The translations under genes were made by a program, and so were the position numbers. Under the pieces are notes generated by a model. That model did not search any database, was not told where the DNA came from, and saw nothing but the letters and a program-made list of their open reading frames with translations. Below are positions 1-12,800 of a DNA stretch of 64,000 nucleotides, in pieces; position 1 is the first letter of the stretch; each line of letters begins with the position of its first letter. The stretch comes from Ovis canadensis (Eukaryota; Chordata; Mammalia; Artiodactyla; Bovidae), in NCBI RefSeq assembly GCF_042477335.2, contig NC_091249.1:51940001-52004000 (forward strand). The letters run 5' to 3'.

Positions 1-484
1 CCTATGAAATATTAACTATTAATAGTAATAATTATAGTATATTATTTCCAACAGGTATCCCTGTTATATTTTGCTTGTAATGGTTCATATCCAGTTATAG
101 GGTATTTCTTCAGGGAGCATGAAAAGCGGGGCCTGTTTTCTAGACACGGTGATGAACAAATTCTAGTGTGATAGTGTCAGCCATAAGGAGGGAGGACATG
201 AATACATCTTAAGGCCCTGCGTACCATTTCTCCATCACTCATCACCTGTTTGATAAGGAGACACTGGCTGCAGGTTGGGCTGAGATGATGGGGCCAGAAC
301 TAACAGTGCTGCTGGGAATGGGAAGAGAGTCTGGTAAAACTGGGAGAATCCCAATGGTCACTTTGGACACAGAACTCTCTTTGTGGTGTTACTCTGCACC
401 CTTCTTTGAGAGAGAGAACAACTGGCTAGATTTGATCATTTGAGAGGTGCATTTGACAGAACCCTCTCACTTTTTTGGGGGGGA
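1..484. other. Non-coding flank, probable RMND5B 5' intron
   Basis: No gene, convincing exon or young repeat is visible. Because the first coding exon of RMND5B is preceded by a splice acceptor at 1537-1538, this stretch and the one at 692-1199 are inferred to be intron downstream of a noncoding first exon that lies left of the window. Confidence 0.4.
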
Positions 485-691
485 GGGCTTCCCTGGTGGC
501 TCAGACAGTAAAGAATCTGCCTGCAATGTGGGAGACCTGGATTCAGTCCCTGGGTTGGGAAGATCCCCTGGAAAAGGGAACGGCTACCTACTCCAGTATT
601 CTGGCCTGGAGAATTCCATGGACAGAGGGGCCTGGCAGGCTGCAGTCCATGGGGTCGCAAAGAGTTGGACACGACTGAGTGACTTTCACTT
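485..691 (+). repeat. Bov-tA SINE
   Basis: Full-length ruminant tRNA-derived SINE, from the 'gcttccctggtggctcag' head to the 'gacacgactgagtgac' tail. The reading frames over it are repeat translation, not genes. Confidence 0.95.
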
Positions 692-1199
692 TAAATCCTG
701 TAGATGGAGGGATGAGGAGTGAAATCAACTCTATCACTAACATTTTAAGGATAGTCTATGTGTTCAGTGTCACAGGCTGCTCTGAAATGGAAGGGAGCGG
801 TGGTCCAGTGTTGAAGGGGTTTAGCAGTGGGACCTCAGTGGTAAGAAAGGTAGGACAAGACAAGTCAACTCTCTTTCAGTGGTATAATGAGAAGGAAAGT
901 TGTGTTGCAACAAGAGATTTTCTAGTCTAGTGGGGGAGGCAGGCCCTCAAACAGATCATTACCCAGTGATCAAAACTGAAATAGAAGGATGCCAAGTGGG
1001 AGTGGAGAGAGCCAGGTGGGAGCAGGCTAGGGATAGCTGCAGAATATGACCTCTGATGGGCCATTTTCTCCAGTAGATGAGGAGGTGAAGGGTGATAGAG
1101 AGTATACCAAGGCCTGGAGCTGTGATGGAGTATAGATAGTATTGCCTACTGAGGGCTCTGCAAGGCCTGCTCTCCATTTTGATTTAAAAGAGAGATGAA

Positions 1200-1306
1200 G
1201 GGAATCCCCTGGTGGTACAGTGGTTAAGACGTCATGATTCCAGTACAGGGGTCACGGGTTTGATCGGGGAACTAAGATCCCTGCATGCTGGGATCAGGCG
1301 AAAAAA
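1200..1306 (+). repeat. CHR-type tRNA-derived SINE
   Basis: Cetartiodactyl SINE of the 'cccctggtggtacagtgg' class with a degenerate B box ('gggtttgatc') and the 'ggggaactaagatccc' motif. Confidence 0.8.
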
Positions 1307-1538
1307 GGAAGAGAGATAGATGAAGATTCTGATGAAGAGTTGAAAACAATGAACATAGGAGTAATTTTCTTAACATGATTCAGAAAACCCCTGTCCTCAT
1401 GTCTCCCTTCACCCTCCAATGGGCACCCTGGCTGGGGGTTATGTACGTATATGTTAGGCTGGGAATTTCACATTGAAATATGATATGGGAATGGTAGGGT
1501 GGGATCTGGAAGCCCTCTTCACTGCCCCTCTGACCCAG

Positions 1539-1702
1539 GTGGGGGCCTGACACAGTGGCTGCTATGGAGCAGTGCGCAAGTGTGGAGAGAGAGGTGGACA
1601 AGGTCCTGCAGAAGTTCCTGACCTATGGGCAGCACTGTGAACAGAGCCTGGAGGAGCTGCTGCACTATGTGGGCCAGCTGCGGGCTGAGCTGGCCAGCAC
1701 AG
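1539..1702 (+). CDS. RMND5B: RMND5B coding exon 1
   Basis: Acceptor AG at 1537-1538 follows a pyrimidine-rich stretch. About 25 nt of 5' UTR precede the ATG at 1564. The donor is GTGGGT at 1703. Encodes residues 1-46, beginning [18 protein letters not shown]. Confidence 0.9.
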
Positions 1703-4700
1703 GTGGGTGTCCCCTCATGAGAGTCCCACATCTGCCTCCTTAGGGGCCTAGGAGACCCCAAGGCTACTTGATGACGGAGTTCTGGAAGGATGGTGGTTAG
1801 GGCATTGATAACATGGGTCCTTAGGACTCTTCAACAGGGGACAGTGGAAGTCTCTGAACTATTTCAGAAAACCCAACAGAAATCGTTAGTTTATCTGAGA
1901 TCATTTACGTTTAGTTTTCGATTTACTTTTCTATTTTGAATGTTTAAGACATTTTAAGATGTTTTCAAATGTATAGAAAAGTTCTAAGAACAGTATAAAG
2001 AGCTCATATATACCCCTTTACTTAGATTCACCAACTGCTAATATGTTGCCATATTTGTTTTATCAGTTTGCTCACATATTCTTATTACTTTAAAAACCAC
2101 TAGAAAGTAAGCTGCAGATATTACACAGCTAAGTATGACCTAAGGTCAAGGGCATTCTTTTACATAAGTTCAGTGTAATTATTAAAATCAAGAAGTTAAA
2201 CAAGCCACTGACTAGTTTCTGGGAGGCAGGAGTAGGTCTGCCAGTTGATGGTAATGGCAGGTGAGGAAACTAATGAGGACTATCCAGTAGAAATTCATGA
2301 ATATTTGTCAACCTTTGAGAATTCCATTGGTGGTGTGGATGAGATGCTGAAGACCAAGATGTCTGTTTCTAGAAATGAGATGTTGCAGAAGTTGGACCCC
2401 CTCGAACAGGTAAAAGTGGATTTAGTTTCTGGCTTACACATTAAATTCAATGTTTGGGGTTTATTTGGCAACTCATGGAGTCAGTCCTAAGGAACATTCA
2501 GTAAAGCAGGAATTGAGAGAATCAGAGTATATGTGAGCAGAGTCAAAGAAATAACAGGCAAGAAAAAGGCTAGCAAGTTGGACAGCGGTGCAGCTTCAAG
2601 ATTTGTAAAAAAATACCCCCTGGGATCCAAAACCTAATAATGCATCCAAAGTTGCCAATAAAGGCAAAAGTAAGAATTAACCTTTCGGTTTTGACGTACA
2701 CATATTAAAAAGTACATAATTCCTATTGTTTTCCACAAAATAGATGATTATGTGGTATTGTAAGTTTTAAATATATCCTTTATTGAATTCATGTATAAAA
2801 ATTTGCATTTTAAATTTGTAATGCTGAATACTTTTTTCCTCAGTAAGATTGTTACCTTTATTGATTTTCTTATAGAACACTACAAGGTTTTGAACATTGT
2901 GGTATATATATATTTTTGAACTTCTTATTTCGTATTGGGGTATAGCCGATTAACAGTGTTGCGATGGTTTCCTGTGAGCACTGAAGAGACTCAGCCATAC
3001 ATGTGCGTGTATCCATGCTCCCCAGGGCTCCCCTCCCATCCAGGCTGCCACATAGGACTGAGCAGAGTTCCATGTGCTATACCATAGGTCCTTGTTGGTT
3101 ATGCTTTTTAAATATAGCGGTGTATACATGTGTACCCCAAACAACGTTGTGGTATACTTTTTATAGTTTCCTGTCTCTTGATCAGACTTACTTTATTAGG
3201 TCACTCTTTCAAGTGTCATTTTATAAGCAATTATGAAATTTAAGTTAAATGTTCTTTGTAAACATTTGTCTATTTTTGATGAATAATGATTTTATGAAGG
3301 ATGCTGAAATTATAAATACATCTGTTTCTACTATATAGTATTAAGAAAGAATGAAATGACTTAAGTGTCCATTTTTTTCTGTGCAGTTAGTTCACTGTGC
3401 TTTCACGATTTGAGGAATTAATGCTCTTTGTGATATTTGAAGTATGAAGAGCAGGAATTGGAGAGAATCAGAGTGTGCATGAGCTTTAAGGTTAGTCTTC
3501 AGGTCAGGGCAGTTGGCCGCTTGTTGAGTCACTCAGTCGTGCTCAGCTCTCTGCGACAACATGGACTGTGGCCCACCAGGCTCCTCTGTCCATGGAATTT
3601 TCCAGGCAAGGTTACTGGAGTGGGTTGCCATTTCCTTCTCCAACTTTGCCACTGTGTCCCTTTTAAAACAAAATATATTCTTGTTAAATTTAAATGGAAA
3701 ATGAGGTTGTACATTGATGGCTGAATTTGACATAATGGCTCTACCCTGTCAGTAAAGCTGTAAATGTGTGGGACGTGTTTTTTATTTTTCTCTTTTGAGT
3801 AAATCTTCCCTTGAAATTAGAAAGGTAGGTTTTAGAAATCCTTAGAAATGGAGGAGTTCATGAGTTTTTGGTGCTTATGCATAGTGCCCATAATTCTTTT
3901 GGCCTCACTTTTTCAGATTTCTTTTTATTTGTTTCTGAGGCTACAGCAAGTATGTACAGTTATTTTGGAACAACTCTGTATGTTATATAATGCCACCACT
4001 TAAGCAGAGGAGAAATCCAAAGGGGAGTACATTGTGTTTATATTCTGATTTATTGTTCTGCAATATTTGTTACAGAGGATTCTAAATATTAAAACTGTTT
4101 TAATATCTAACTAAGCCCATGAATTTTAATTATATACCATTAATGCTTTCAGTTTTTTTTCTTTTTTTTCCCTAGCTTATTTATTTGGTTGCACTGGGTC
4201 TTAGTTTCAGCTTGTAGGACCTTTTTAGTTGTGGCATGTGGAATCTGGTTCCTGGAGCGAGGATCAAACCCACACCCCCTGCATTAGGAGCTCAGAGTCT
4301 TAGCCACTGGACTACTAGGGAAGTCCCAATGCTTTCATTCTTTGAGTTCATATCATTATATATAGGAATGCCAAGTACAGTAAAGTACTTTAATTTTTGA
4401 AAAAGAAGTGTTAAATTTTTCCATGTGATTAATTCTCCATAAGTAGCCTGGAATAAATGGATTTCTTGGTTTACGGTAGCAGATATGGGAAATGGTAATG
4501 GATTTTGTAAAGTGTATCGAACTCTTTCTGTGGCCCATGAAGAGGAAGACGCAGAAAGGCAGATGCAGACAGTCTTCTGATGCAGATGTCAGACAGTTTT
4601 TGAAGTAGAACATTCACAGTTACTTCACTCCTTTTTTCACCTTCATCCCCTCTAAATTGTAGTTTTTTAAAAAGTAACTTCTTTATGAGTGAAGTAAATG

Positions 4701-7700
4701 TTAAGGTAAAAAATTAAGTGAATATAGCTAATGAATGGCAATGGCACCCCACTCCAGTACTCTTGCCTGGAAAATCCCATGGACGGAGGAGCCTCATAGG
4801 CTAGAGTCCATGGGGTCGCTAAGAGTCGGACACGACTGAGCTTCTTTACTTTCACTTTTCACTTTCATGCATTGGAGAAGGAAATGGAACCCACTCCAGT
4901 GTTCTTGCCTGGAGAATCCCAGGGACAGAGGGGCCTGGTGGGCTTCTGTCTATGGGGTCACACACAGTCGGACACAACTGACGTGACTTAGCAGCAGCAG
5001 CAGCAGCAGCAGCAGCTAATGAATATAGCTCATATTTCAATTTGCCATTACCCAGTAATTTTCATAAAGCATTTTATTTCCCGGTCCAGGCTCTGATCTA
5101 AGATCAAGCGCTGCACATAGTTTCTTGTGTCTGATCTTTAGTTTTTTTAGTCTGGGACATTTCTACCACGTGCTTTTGTCTTTCAGGACATTGACATTTT
5201 GGGAACATTAAGGTCAGTGATTTTGCAGAATGTCTCTTGATTTGAATTTGTTTGCTCTTTCCTCATCTTTTTTTTTTTTTTGCATTTTGGGCAGGATTAC
5301 TTCAGAACTGATGTGTTTCTCAGTGCATCACATCAGGAGGTACAAGGTATCAGCTTGTTCCATTATGGGTGATGTTAACTTTGATCACTTGGTTAAGATG
5401 GTGTCTGCCAGGTTCCTACACCCTAATAATGTTAATATTTCTTTCTTTAGAGTTAATAAGTAATTTGTGGGGAGATACTTTGAGACTATATACATTTGCT
5501 GTGCGTCTTCACATTCTGCCTCATTGGTTTTCTCATCCCTTGACAATTCTTGCCTGAACAAATCACTACAGAGTTAGTTTCAACACAGGTGGTTTTTCCT
5601 GCTCTATCATTTCCTATACACTTGTTGGTAGGAATTTAACATAAGAAAGAAGCTTGCCTATCTTCCTTACTTAAGTCCATGCTCATAAATTCTTATTTTA
5701 TTCAATGGGTTACAATCCATTACTGTTACTATCAAGTTGTCTAAGATTTGACCAGAGGTAACCCCTATTTCCTATGTCATTTTTTTTGGATTGAGCTGTA
5801 ACTCACATTAAAATTTACCCTTTTAAAGTATACAATTTAGTGGATTTTAGTATATTTCCAGAATTGTACATTCATTACTACTAATTATAGAACATTTTCA
5901 TCTCTCTCAAAAGAATCCCCCACCCATTAATAATAACTCTGTCAGGTTGGTTTATCTCACTTCCTCAGTTCTTGCCTGTCACAATAAAAATTTGGAACAA
6001 TGAACTAAAGGGTTTAAAACAACAAACAAGTTAAGAGTTCAGTTCAGCTCAAGCAGCTAGATCTTTTATAAGACACTCACAAGACATGGGAGCAGGCCGA
6101 CCCCAAAGGAATTGTCCTCCCCTTGCCTCTTGGCTTCCCCCTTTTTATACTTCCTGTCACCTCCTATTGGTTATGCCCTGTGCAGAATAGGGCTTATACC
6201 CACCAATAATCAATGAAAGGGAATGCAAATGGGCGTATGCTCAAGGCCGATTGACAACTGCAAGTTCTGTGACAGCAGGCCCTGGTATTTACGACTTCCC
6301 ATAATTCAGTCTGTTTTATATACATATATATATACATGTTATAATATATATATATATATATATATGGGGCTTCCCTGATAGCTCAGTTGGTAAAGAATCC
6401 GCCTGTGATGCAGCAGACCCTGGTTCAATTCCTGGGTCAGGAAGATCCACTGGAGAAGGGATAGGCTACCCACTCCAGTATTCTTGGGCTTCCCTTGTGG
6501 CTCAGCTGGTAAAGAATCTGCCTGCAATGAGGGAGACCTGGGTTGGATCCCTGGGTTGGGAAGCTCCTTCAGCATATGCTCAAGGCTGATTGACAGTTGC
6601 AAGTTATATAAAAGCAGGCTTTGTTGTTTATGTCTTCCCATAATTCACTCTGATAATAATCTTATATACATACACATATATATCCATGTAATAATCATAT
6701 ATATAATCATATATGTATATAATGATATATATATAGAGAGGGACAGACTATTTATGAACCCTTAATGGGCTCCTAGCTACCTAAGGTTACTTGGAGAAGC
6801 CCCTCTGGTTAGTTTATATCCACTGTGTGCCTGGGATGCATGTGCAGGAGTTGGAAAGGTCTCTGTGGTTATTTTTGTAGCACATCTGTGAGCTCTCCCG
6901 GGTGTATCTGGGATGGAGTTTAGAGATCGGCTTGCATCCCATTCAGCCAGGCCTCCCCTGGTTGCTCATGTCTAACTTCCTTATAACTCCATTTCTGCTT
7001 CTCCTCCAGCCCCTGGCAACCACTAACCTACTTTCTGTGGACTGCTCTGGATACTTCATGTAAATGGAATCATGTAATATATGGCCTTTTATACTCTTTG
7101 ACTTCGTGTGTTTTCAGGGCTCATCCCTATTGTGCCATGAATCATTGCTTCGTTCTTTTTTATGTGCTGGGTCATGTGGTAACTCTCTGTTCAACTTTTT
7201 GAAGAGCTGGCACACTGTTTTCCAAAGTAACTGCAACTTTTTGTATTCCCACCAACAATGTATGAGAGTTCCAATTTTCCCCCATCCTCACCCTCGCTTG
7301 CTTTTATGTTTTTGTTGTTGTTGTTGTTATAGCCATCCTAGTAGGAGGAGGCCCAGCCACCACCTTCTGTTTGTATTTGTCAGGACTCATTCAGTTAAAT
7401 GTGACAGAAACCTAGCTCAGACCAGCTTAAACAAACACAAAGTAGGGGGTTGGGCTGCTGGATTTATAGTCTCAGGTAACTGAAAGGTCCAGCCCAGTTG
7501 GATCTGGGTGCTCATGTGATGCCTTCGATCTACACTGACTTCATTTTCAGAGCACCTCCTCTCTGGAGGTGGCCGTGGTGCTCCAGCAATTCCAGGAGTA
7601 TACATTTTGTTTGTTTAGCAAACTGGCAGAATGCATTTCTCTTTCAGGGCTTCTGATCTCAGAGCTGAGACACTCCCTGGTCCTTATGGGTCATGTTATC

Positions 7701-9810
7701 TTCCCTGGGTCATATTTTCCTCCCTGAACCCAGATGCTACCATCTAAAGAAGGGGCAGAGATGCTGGCTGGAAGAAGGGAGTTGTCTGCTCTTCTCTATT
7801 CCAAGCCCCACACGCTTTTGGTAGTGCATGTGGTTCACCCAGCCATGGGGGTGGAAAGCACTGTATTGTGAGACAGAAATGTCCCTGTGCTTCCCTGATG
7901 GACCCTGGCCTGCCTGGTGTCCTCTGGGTTAGAGGCATTAATATGGGGATGATACTTTATGATTCAAAGCCTTCCCACACAGTGTCTCCCTCGAGATGTT
8001 AAGGAACCTTTGGTGTGGTGGTGAGGAGCCGGGGCTTCAGATCTGTCGCTGCTGTGAGCTCTGGCAAGTTGCTGCCTCAGCTTCCTCGGCTGGAGTACAG
8101 GCTGCTAACAGTGCCGGCGCACATAATGGTAGTGAGGGTTAAATGAGCTAAAACCAAGTACTTAGCCCACACTAAGGGCCAGAGCATCTTCATTTCACAG
8201 CAGCCTCCAAGGCCAGTGCTATCGCCTGTTTTATAGATGAGGAAATGAAGACTCCAGGCAATGAACTGGCTTGTCCCACTTGGCTAATTCCAAGTCATAC
8301 AGTTAAAGAGTGGCGGGACCCAGAAGAGAGGCTGAGTCTTTCACTCTGGAGTTTAGGGCTGCTTCCCAGGCCTCCATGCTGGCATTTAGAATAGGGAGGC
8401 CGGGACAAGGCCTGCTCCTCTGTGTCCGAGTCCTGACTCATTACCATTGTTTCTCTGCAGCCATCCAGGGAACCCCTCTCTCAGCTACCCTCTCCCTGGT
8501 TATGTCACAGTGCTGCCGGAAGATAAAAGACACCGTGCAGAAACTGGCTTCGGACCACAAGGACATTCACAGCAGTGTTTCCCGAGTGGGCAAAGCCATT
8601 GACAGGGTGAGCATGTGGGCAGCTCCAGACTGGAGGCAGGAATACCTGTGGCTGGTGTGAGAAGTGCAGGCCTGAGTCACAGGGCGCTGTCTCTCGTCCT
8701 TGTCAGAACTTTGACTCTGAGATTTGCGGTGTGGTCTCCGACGCAGTGTGGGACTCACGGGAGAAGCAGCAGCAGACCCTGCAGATGGCCATCTTGGAGC
8801 ACTTGTATCAGCAGGGCATGCTCAGTGTTGCTGAGGAGCTGTGTCAGGTAACGGGCTCACCGGGGAGGTGCTGGGACCTGCCTGTTCTGCTTTCTGCTTG
8901 GTAGCGTTCTTTACATTAGGACCCCATTATTATTATTATTTTTATATCCAGACAGGTCAGTTTATGTACATGACTCAGACATGTGTGTCAGGGGAACACC
9001 TGTTCCCAGAGACCTGTCTCCAGTGGACAGTTGGCCTGGCAGGGCATCCTCCCCTCTGGACTGCACATGGGGAGTCCAAGGTTTCCGTCAAGACTGTGTG
9101 CCTTTACCTTGTTTCCTTAAATGAGTTCATCTCTATTTTATTAAAACGAAAAACAACAAAAATACTTCATTGCTCCCACCCCCTACCCTCCACTTCTTTT
9201 AAGCACCAATCTGTTCTTTGTATTTATGAGCTTGGTTTTCTCAAAAACTTTTTAGATTCCACATGTAAGTGAGATCATACAGTAGCTGTCTTTGTCTGGC
9301 ACATTTCATTTAGCGTAATGCTCCCATCCACGTTATCACAAATGACAGGATTTCCCCACTTTTTTTAATGGCTGAATGCGTGCATGCTCAGTCACCCAGT
9401 CATGTCTGACTCTTTGCAGCCCCGTGGACTGTAGCCCACCAGGCTTCTCTGTGCGTGGGATTTTCCAGGCAAGAATACTGGAGTGGGTTGCCATTTCTTA
9501 CTCTAGGGGATTTTCTGACCCAGGGATTGAACCCAAGTGTCTTATGTCTCTTGCATTGGCAGGCGGGTTCTTTACCACCAGTACCATCTGGGAAGCAATA
9601 TTTCATTATATATATACATATATATACTTAGATGGTAAAGAATCTGCCTGCAATGCAGGAGACCCGGGTTTGATGCCTGTGAAGGGAATGGCTACCCACT
9701 CCAGTATTCTCTTCTGGAGAATTCCATGGACAAAGGAGCCATGGACACAAGGACAGTGGGATACAGTTGATTGGGTTGCAGAGTCAGACATCACTGAGCG
9801 ACTATGTATT

Positions 9811-9858
<48 letters not shown>

Positions 9859-12800
9859 CACATTTTCTTTATCTATTCATCCATAAATGGACACTTAGGT
9901 TGCTTCCTTATCTTGGCTATTGTAAATAATCCTGCGGTGAATATGGGGCGGTGGTGCAGATATCTTTTCAAGTTAGTGCTTTCATTTTCTTTGGGAAAAT
10001 ACCCAGAAGTGGGATTGCTAGATCATATGGTAGCTATATTTTAATTTTCTGAGAAACTTCCATACTGTTATCCATAGTGGCTGTACCAGTTTATGTTCCC
10101 ACCAAAGATGCATGAGGGTTCCCCTTTCTCCACATGCTTGCCAGCACTTATTTCTTGTCTTTTCAATAACAACCATTCTGACAGGAGTGAGGTGATGGCT
10201 CACTGTGGTGTTGATTTGCATTGCCCTGATTATTAATGAGGTAGAGCATCTTTTCATGTGCCTGCTGGCCATTTTGATGTCTTCTTTGAAAAAATGTCTC
10301 TTCAGATATTGTCTCCATTTTTTATAAGAATTTTTTCTTTTGCTATTGAGTTTTTATATATTTTGGATATTAGTCCCTTAGGTAACACGATCTGCAGATA
10401 TTTTTTCCTATCCTGTAGGTTGCCTTTTCATTTTGTTGATGGTTTCCTTTACTGTTTCAGAAGCTTTAAATTTAGTTTGATGTAGTCCTACCTGTTTGTT
10501 TTGCTTTTGTTACTTCTTAAATTTATTTTAGAAATCAGTGCTCCTGCCATAAATGGAAAATAGCTACAAAATATATACAGTACAAAGTGAAATTATGAAT
10601 TTCTAGCTGGATTTGGGTGTCCGCCTGAGTTCTCAGTGCCTGATAATCCTTTTCTTAAAAGGGAAGACTAGTAAAATGACAAAGTTGTACTTGTTAGGTG
10701 TCAAACGACACCCTGGCAGTGAAAGTAAAGGATGCTTTCCCTTAATGTAATTAGGGGGATTGAAAAAGAGTAATTTTCTCTCCGTGCTACTCAGTGTGGG
10801 TCTCTAGTACCACAGCAGATGGGGTGGGGTTTGCAGTCTGTCCTCTGGGAGGCCAGCATGTAGCACTCAGCCTCCCAGAACTTGAACTGGGAAAAAGAGG
10901 AGTCCAAGGGACTGGCAAGAGACCATGGCCCCTCTCTGGCTTGTCTTTGGTGGATGAGGTTTTACTAGGTGTGGAGCAGAGAAGTTTGGAAGCACAGTCC
11001 TCCAGTGGTAGATGGCTCTCTCTCCCTCTAGGAATCAACACTGAATGTGGACTTGGATTTCAAGCAGCCTTTCCTGGAGTTGAATCGTATCCTGGAAGCT
11101 CTGCATGAACAAGACCTGGGGCCAGCATTGGAGTACGTTGGCCTTTGGGTGGTCCCACAGGGGACAGGGCTTGTCTGCTCTTCGCGTCACCCAGCATACT
11201 TGACGCACCTCCAGTCCTGTCTCACGGGCCTCACATAAGATTTTGGAGGCCCTGCCAAGCCCCCTTCTCTTGCCTTACTAGCTCCCACTCAGCTGGCCTC
11301 TTTCTCCCCAGGTGGGCTGTCTCCCACAGGCAGCGCCTGCTGGAGCTCAATAGCTCCCTGGAGTTCAAGCTGCACCGACTGCAGTTCATCCGTCTCCTGG
11401 CAGGTGGCCCTGAGAAGCAGCTGGAGGCCCTCAGCTATGCCCGGCACTTCCAGCCCTTTGCTCACGTGCACCAGCGTGGTACGTGCCCAGGTGCTGGGGT
11501 GGCCCCTACAACATGCATTCCCTTATGCTGCTCTGTCTCACATGCTATACTGCATGCCCCCCCCCACTGCCCCCCCCCCCAAAAAAAAAGATTAGCTAGT
11601 ACTGGAGCAGAGGGACAAGAGCCTGAGACCCGCTCCTTGGACGCAGCTGGAAGGGTGGGGAAGAAACTGAAACCCCTCCCTACGTCACGTTGTGCGGTCA
11701 TGCTTGCCACAGAAACAGCCCTGAAACCTTACTTCCTCACTGGGTTTTAGGGAAAACTGGCTTTGCCAGAGGGCATTTTAATCGATTGGCCAGGTCATGG
11801 GCCTGGGAGCCATGGGGCACAGCCTGCCCCCCATACTGCCTCTGCAGCCCTGCCACCCGAGGGCTGGAGGCAGAGCCCGGAGAAAAGCTGCCTCCTTGCA
11901 CCCTGATTCCCTTTTGCCTTGTAGAGATCCAGGTGATGATGGGCAGTCTGGTGTACCTGCAGCTGGGTTTGGAGAAGTCACCCTACTGCCATCTCCTGGA
12001 CAACAGCCATTGGGCCGAGATCTGTGAGACCTTTACACGTGATGCTTGTTCCCTGTTGGGCCTTTCTGTGGAGTCACCCCTCAGTGTCAGGTATAGTCAG
12101 CCCTGAGGGGGCAGTACAAGTGGGCGGGCTGAGGGAAACCCAACTTGTCAAGGCCCTGCCCTGTCCAGGGGTGGTGTTTGGTGCCTTCACAGACCTAAAC
12201 TGGCTGCTCAGTCACTCTTCCAGGTAGGAATTACCTTTCTTTCTAGTACCCCTCCCAGGTGGTGCTTGTGGTAAAAACCTGCCTGCTATGCAGGAAACAT
12301 AAGGGACGTGGGTTCAATCCCCGGGTAGGCAAGATGCCTTGGAGGAGGAAATGGCAACCCACTCCAGTATTCTTGCCTGGAGATTCTCATGGAGAAAGGA
12401 GACTGGTGGGCTACAGTCCATGGGGTCACAAAGAGTCGGACATGGCTGAAGTGACTCAACACACACTACAGCTGGAGAACAGATTTAGAGTTGTGGCCTG
12501 GGGTCACCACAAGGTCAGTGGCAGAGTCAGGGTTCCCATTTTGTAAGGTCTCTTGAATGAAGTCTGTGCTTCCTGCACCTCACCTCTGGGTAATCACAGG
12601 ACCCTCTGACGGCCCAGCCTTCTGGCCACCTCGTGTCTCAAACACCACTTCCCTCAGGGAGACTGAGTAGCTGAGTCACAGGTGCTGAGAGCTGTCGCTT
12701 TGACGGCTCCTTTACAGTAATATTCTCATGGCTTCAAACCAACCCAAGAGTTACAGGTGCTGTTACCCTCATTTTACAGGAAGAAACAGAGGCTCCTAAG

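Larger units (their letters stand above)
5940..6984 (-). mobile_element. LTR-like (ERV) element with nested SINEs
   Basis: Inserted within an old L1: 'ataactc' occurs at both edges (5933-5939 and about 6983-6989), a possible target duplication. Read on the minus strand it has LTR-like signals: a TATA-like 'gtataaaaag' near 6145-6155 and a duplicated stretch. About 80 bp at 6230-6315 ('ctcaaggccgattgacaac') recurs at 6572-6655, separated by SINEs and (TA)n. No internal gag or pol reading frame is present. The family is not identified. Confidence 0.5.
9110..10530 (-). repeat. L1 3' portion, interrupted by SINEs
   Basis: Antisense L1 sequence ('gattccacatgtaagtgag', 'taggttgcttccttatcttg', 'gtgggattgctagatcat') in RMND5B intron 3, broken at about 9379-9853 by two Bov-tA copies and a (TA)n tract. 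Confidence 0.85.

Noticed and set aside
1555-1563. GTG start nine bases upstream of the RMND5B ATG
   Set aside because: The family starts MEQC at the ATG. GTG is not needed and eukaryotic initiation favours the ATG.
9376-10044. 222-codon frame in RMND5B intron 3
   Set aside because: Translation of two Bov-tA SINEs, a (TA)n tract and L1 sequence.
11145-11750. 201-codon frame over RMND5B exon 5
   Set aside because: It runs through intron sequence and the poly(C)/poly(A) tract. The real exon in it is bounded by clear splice sites.
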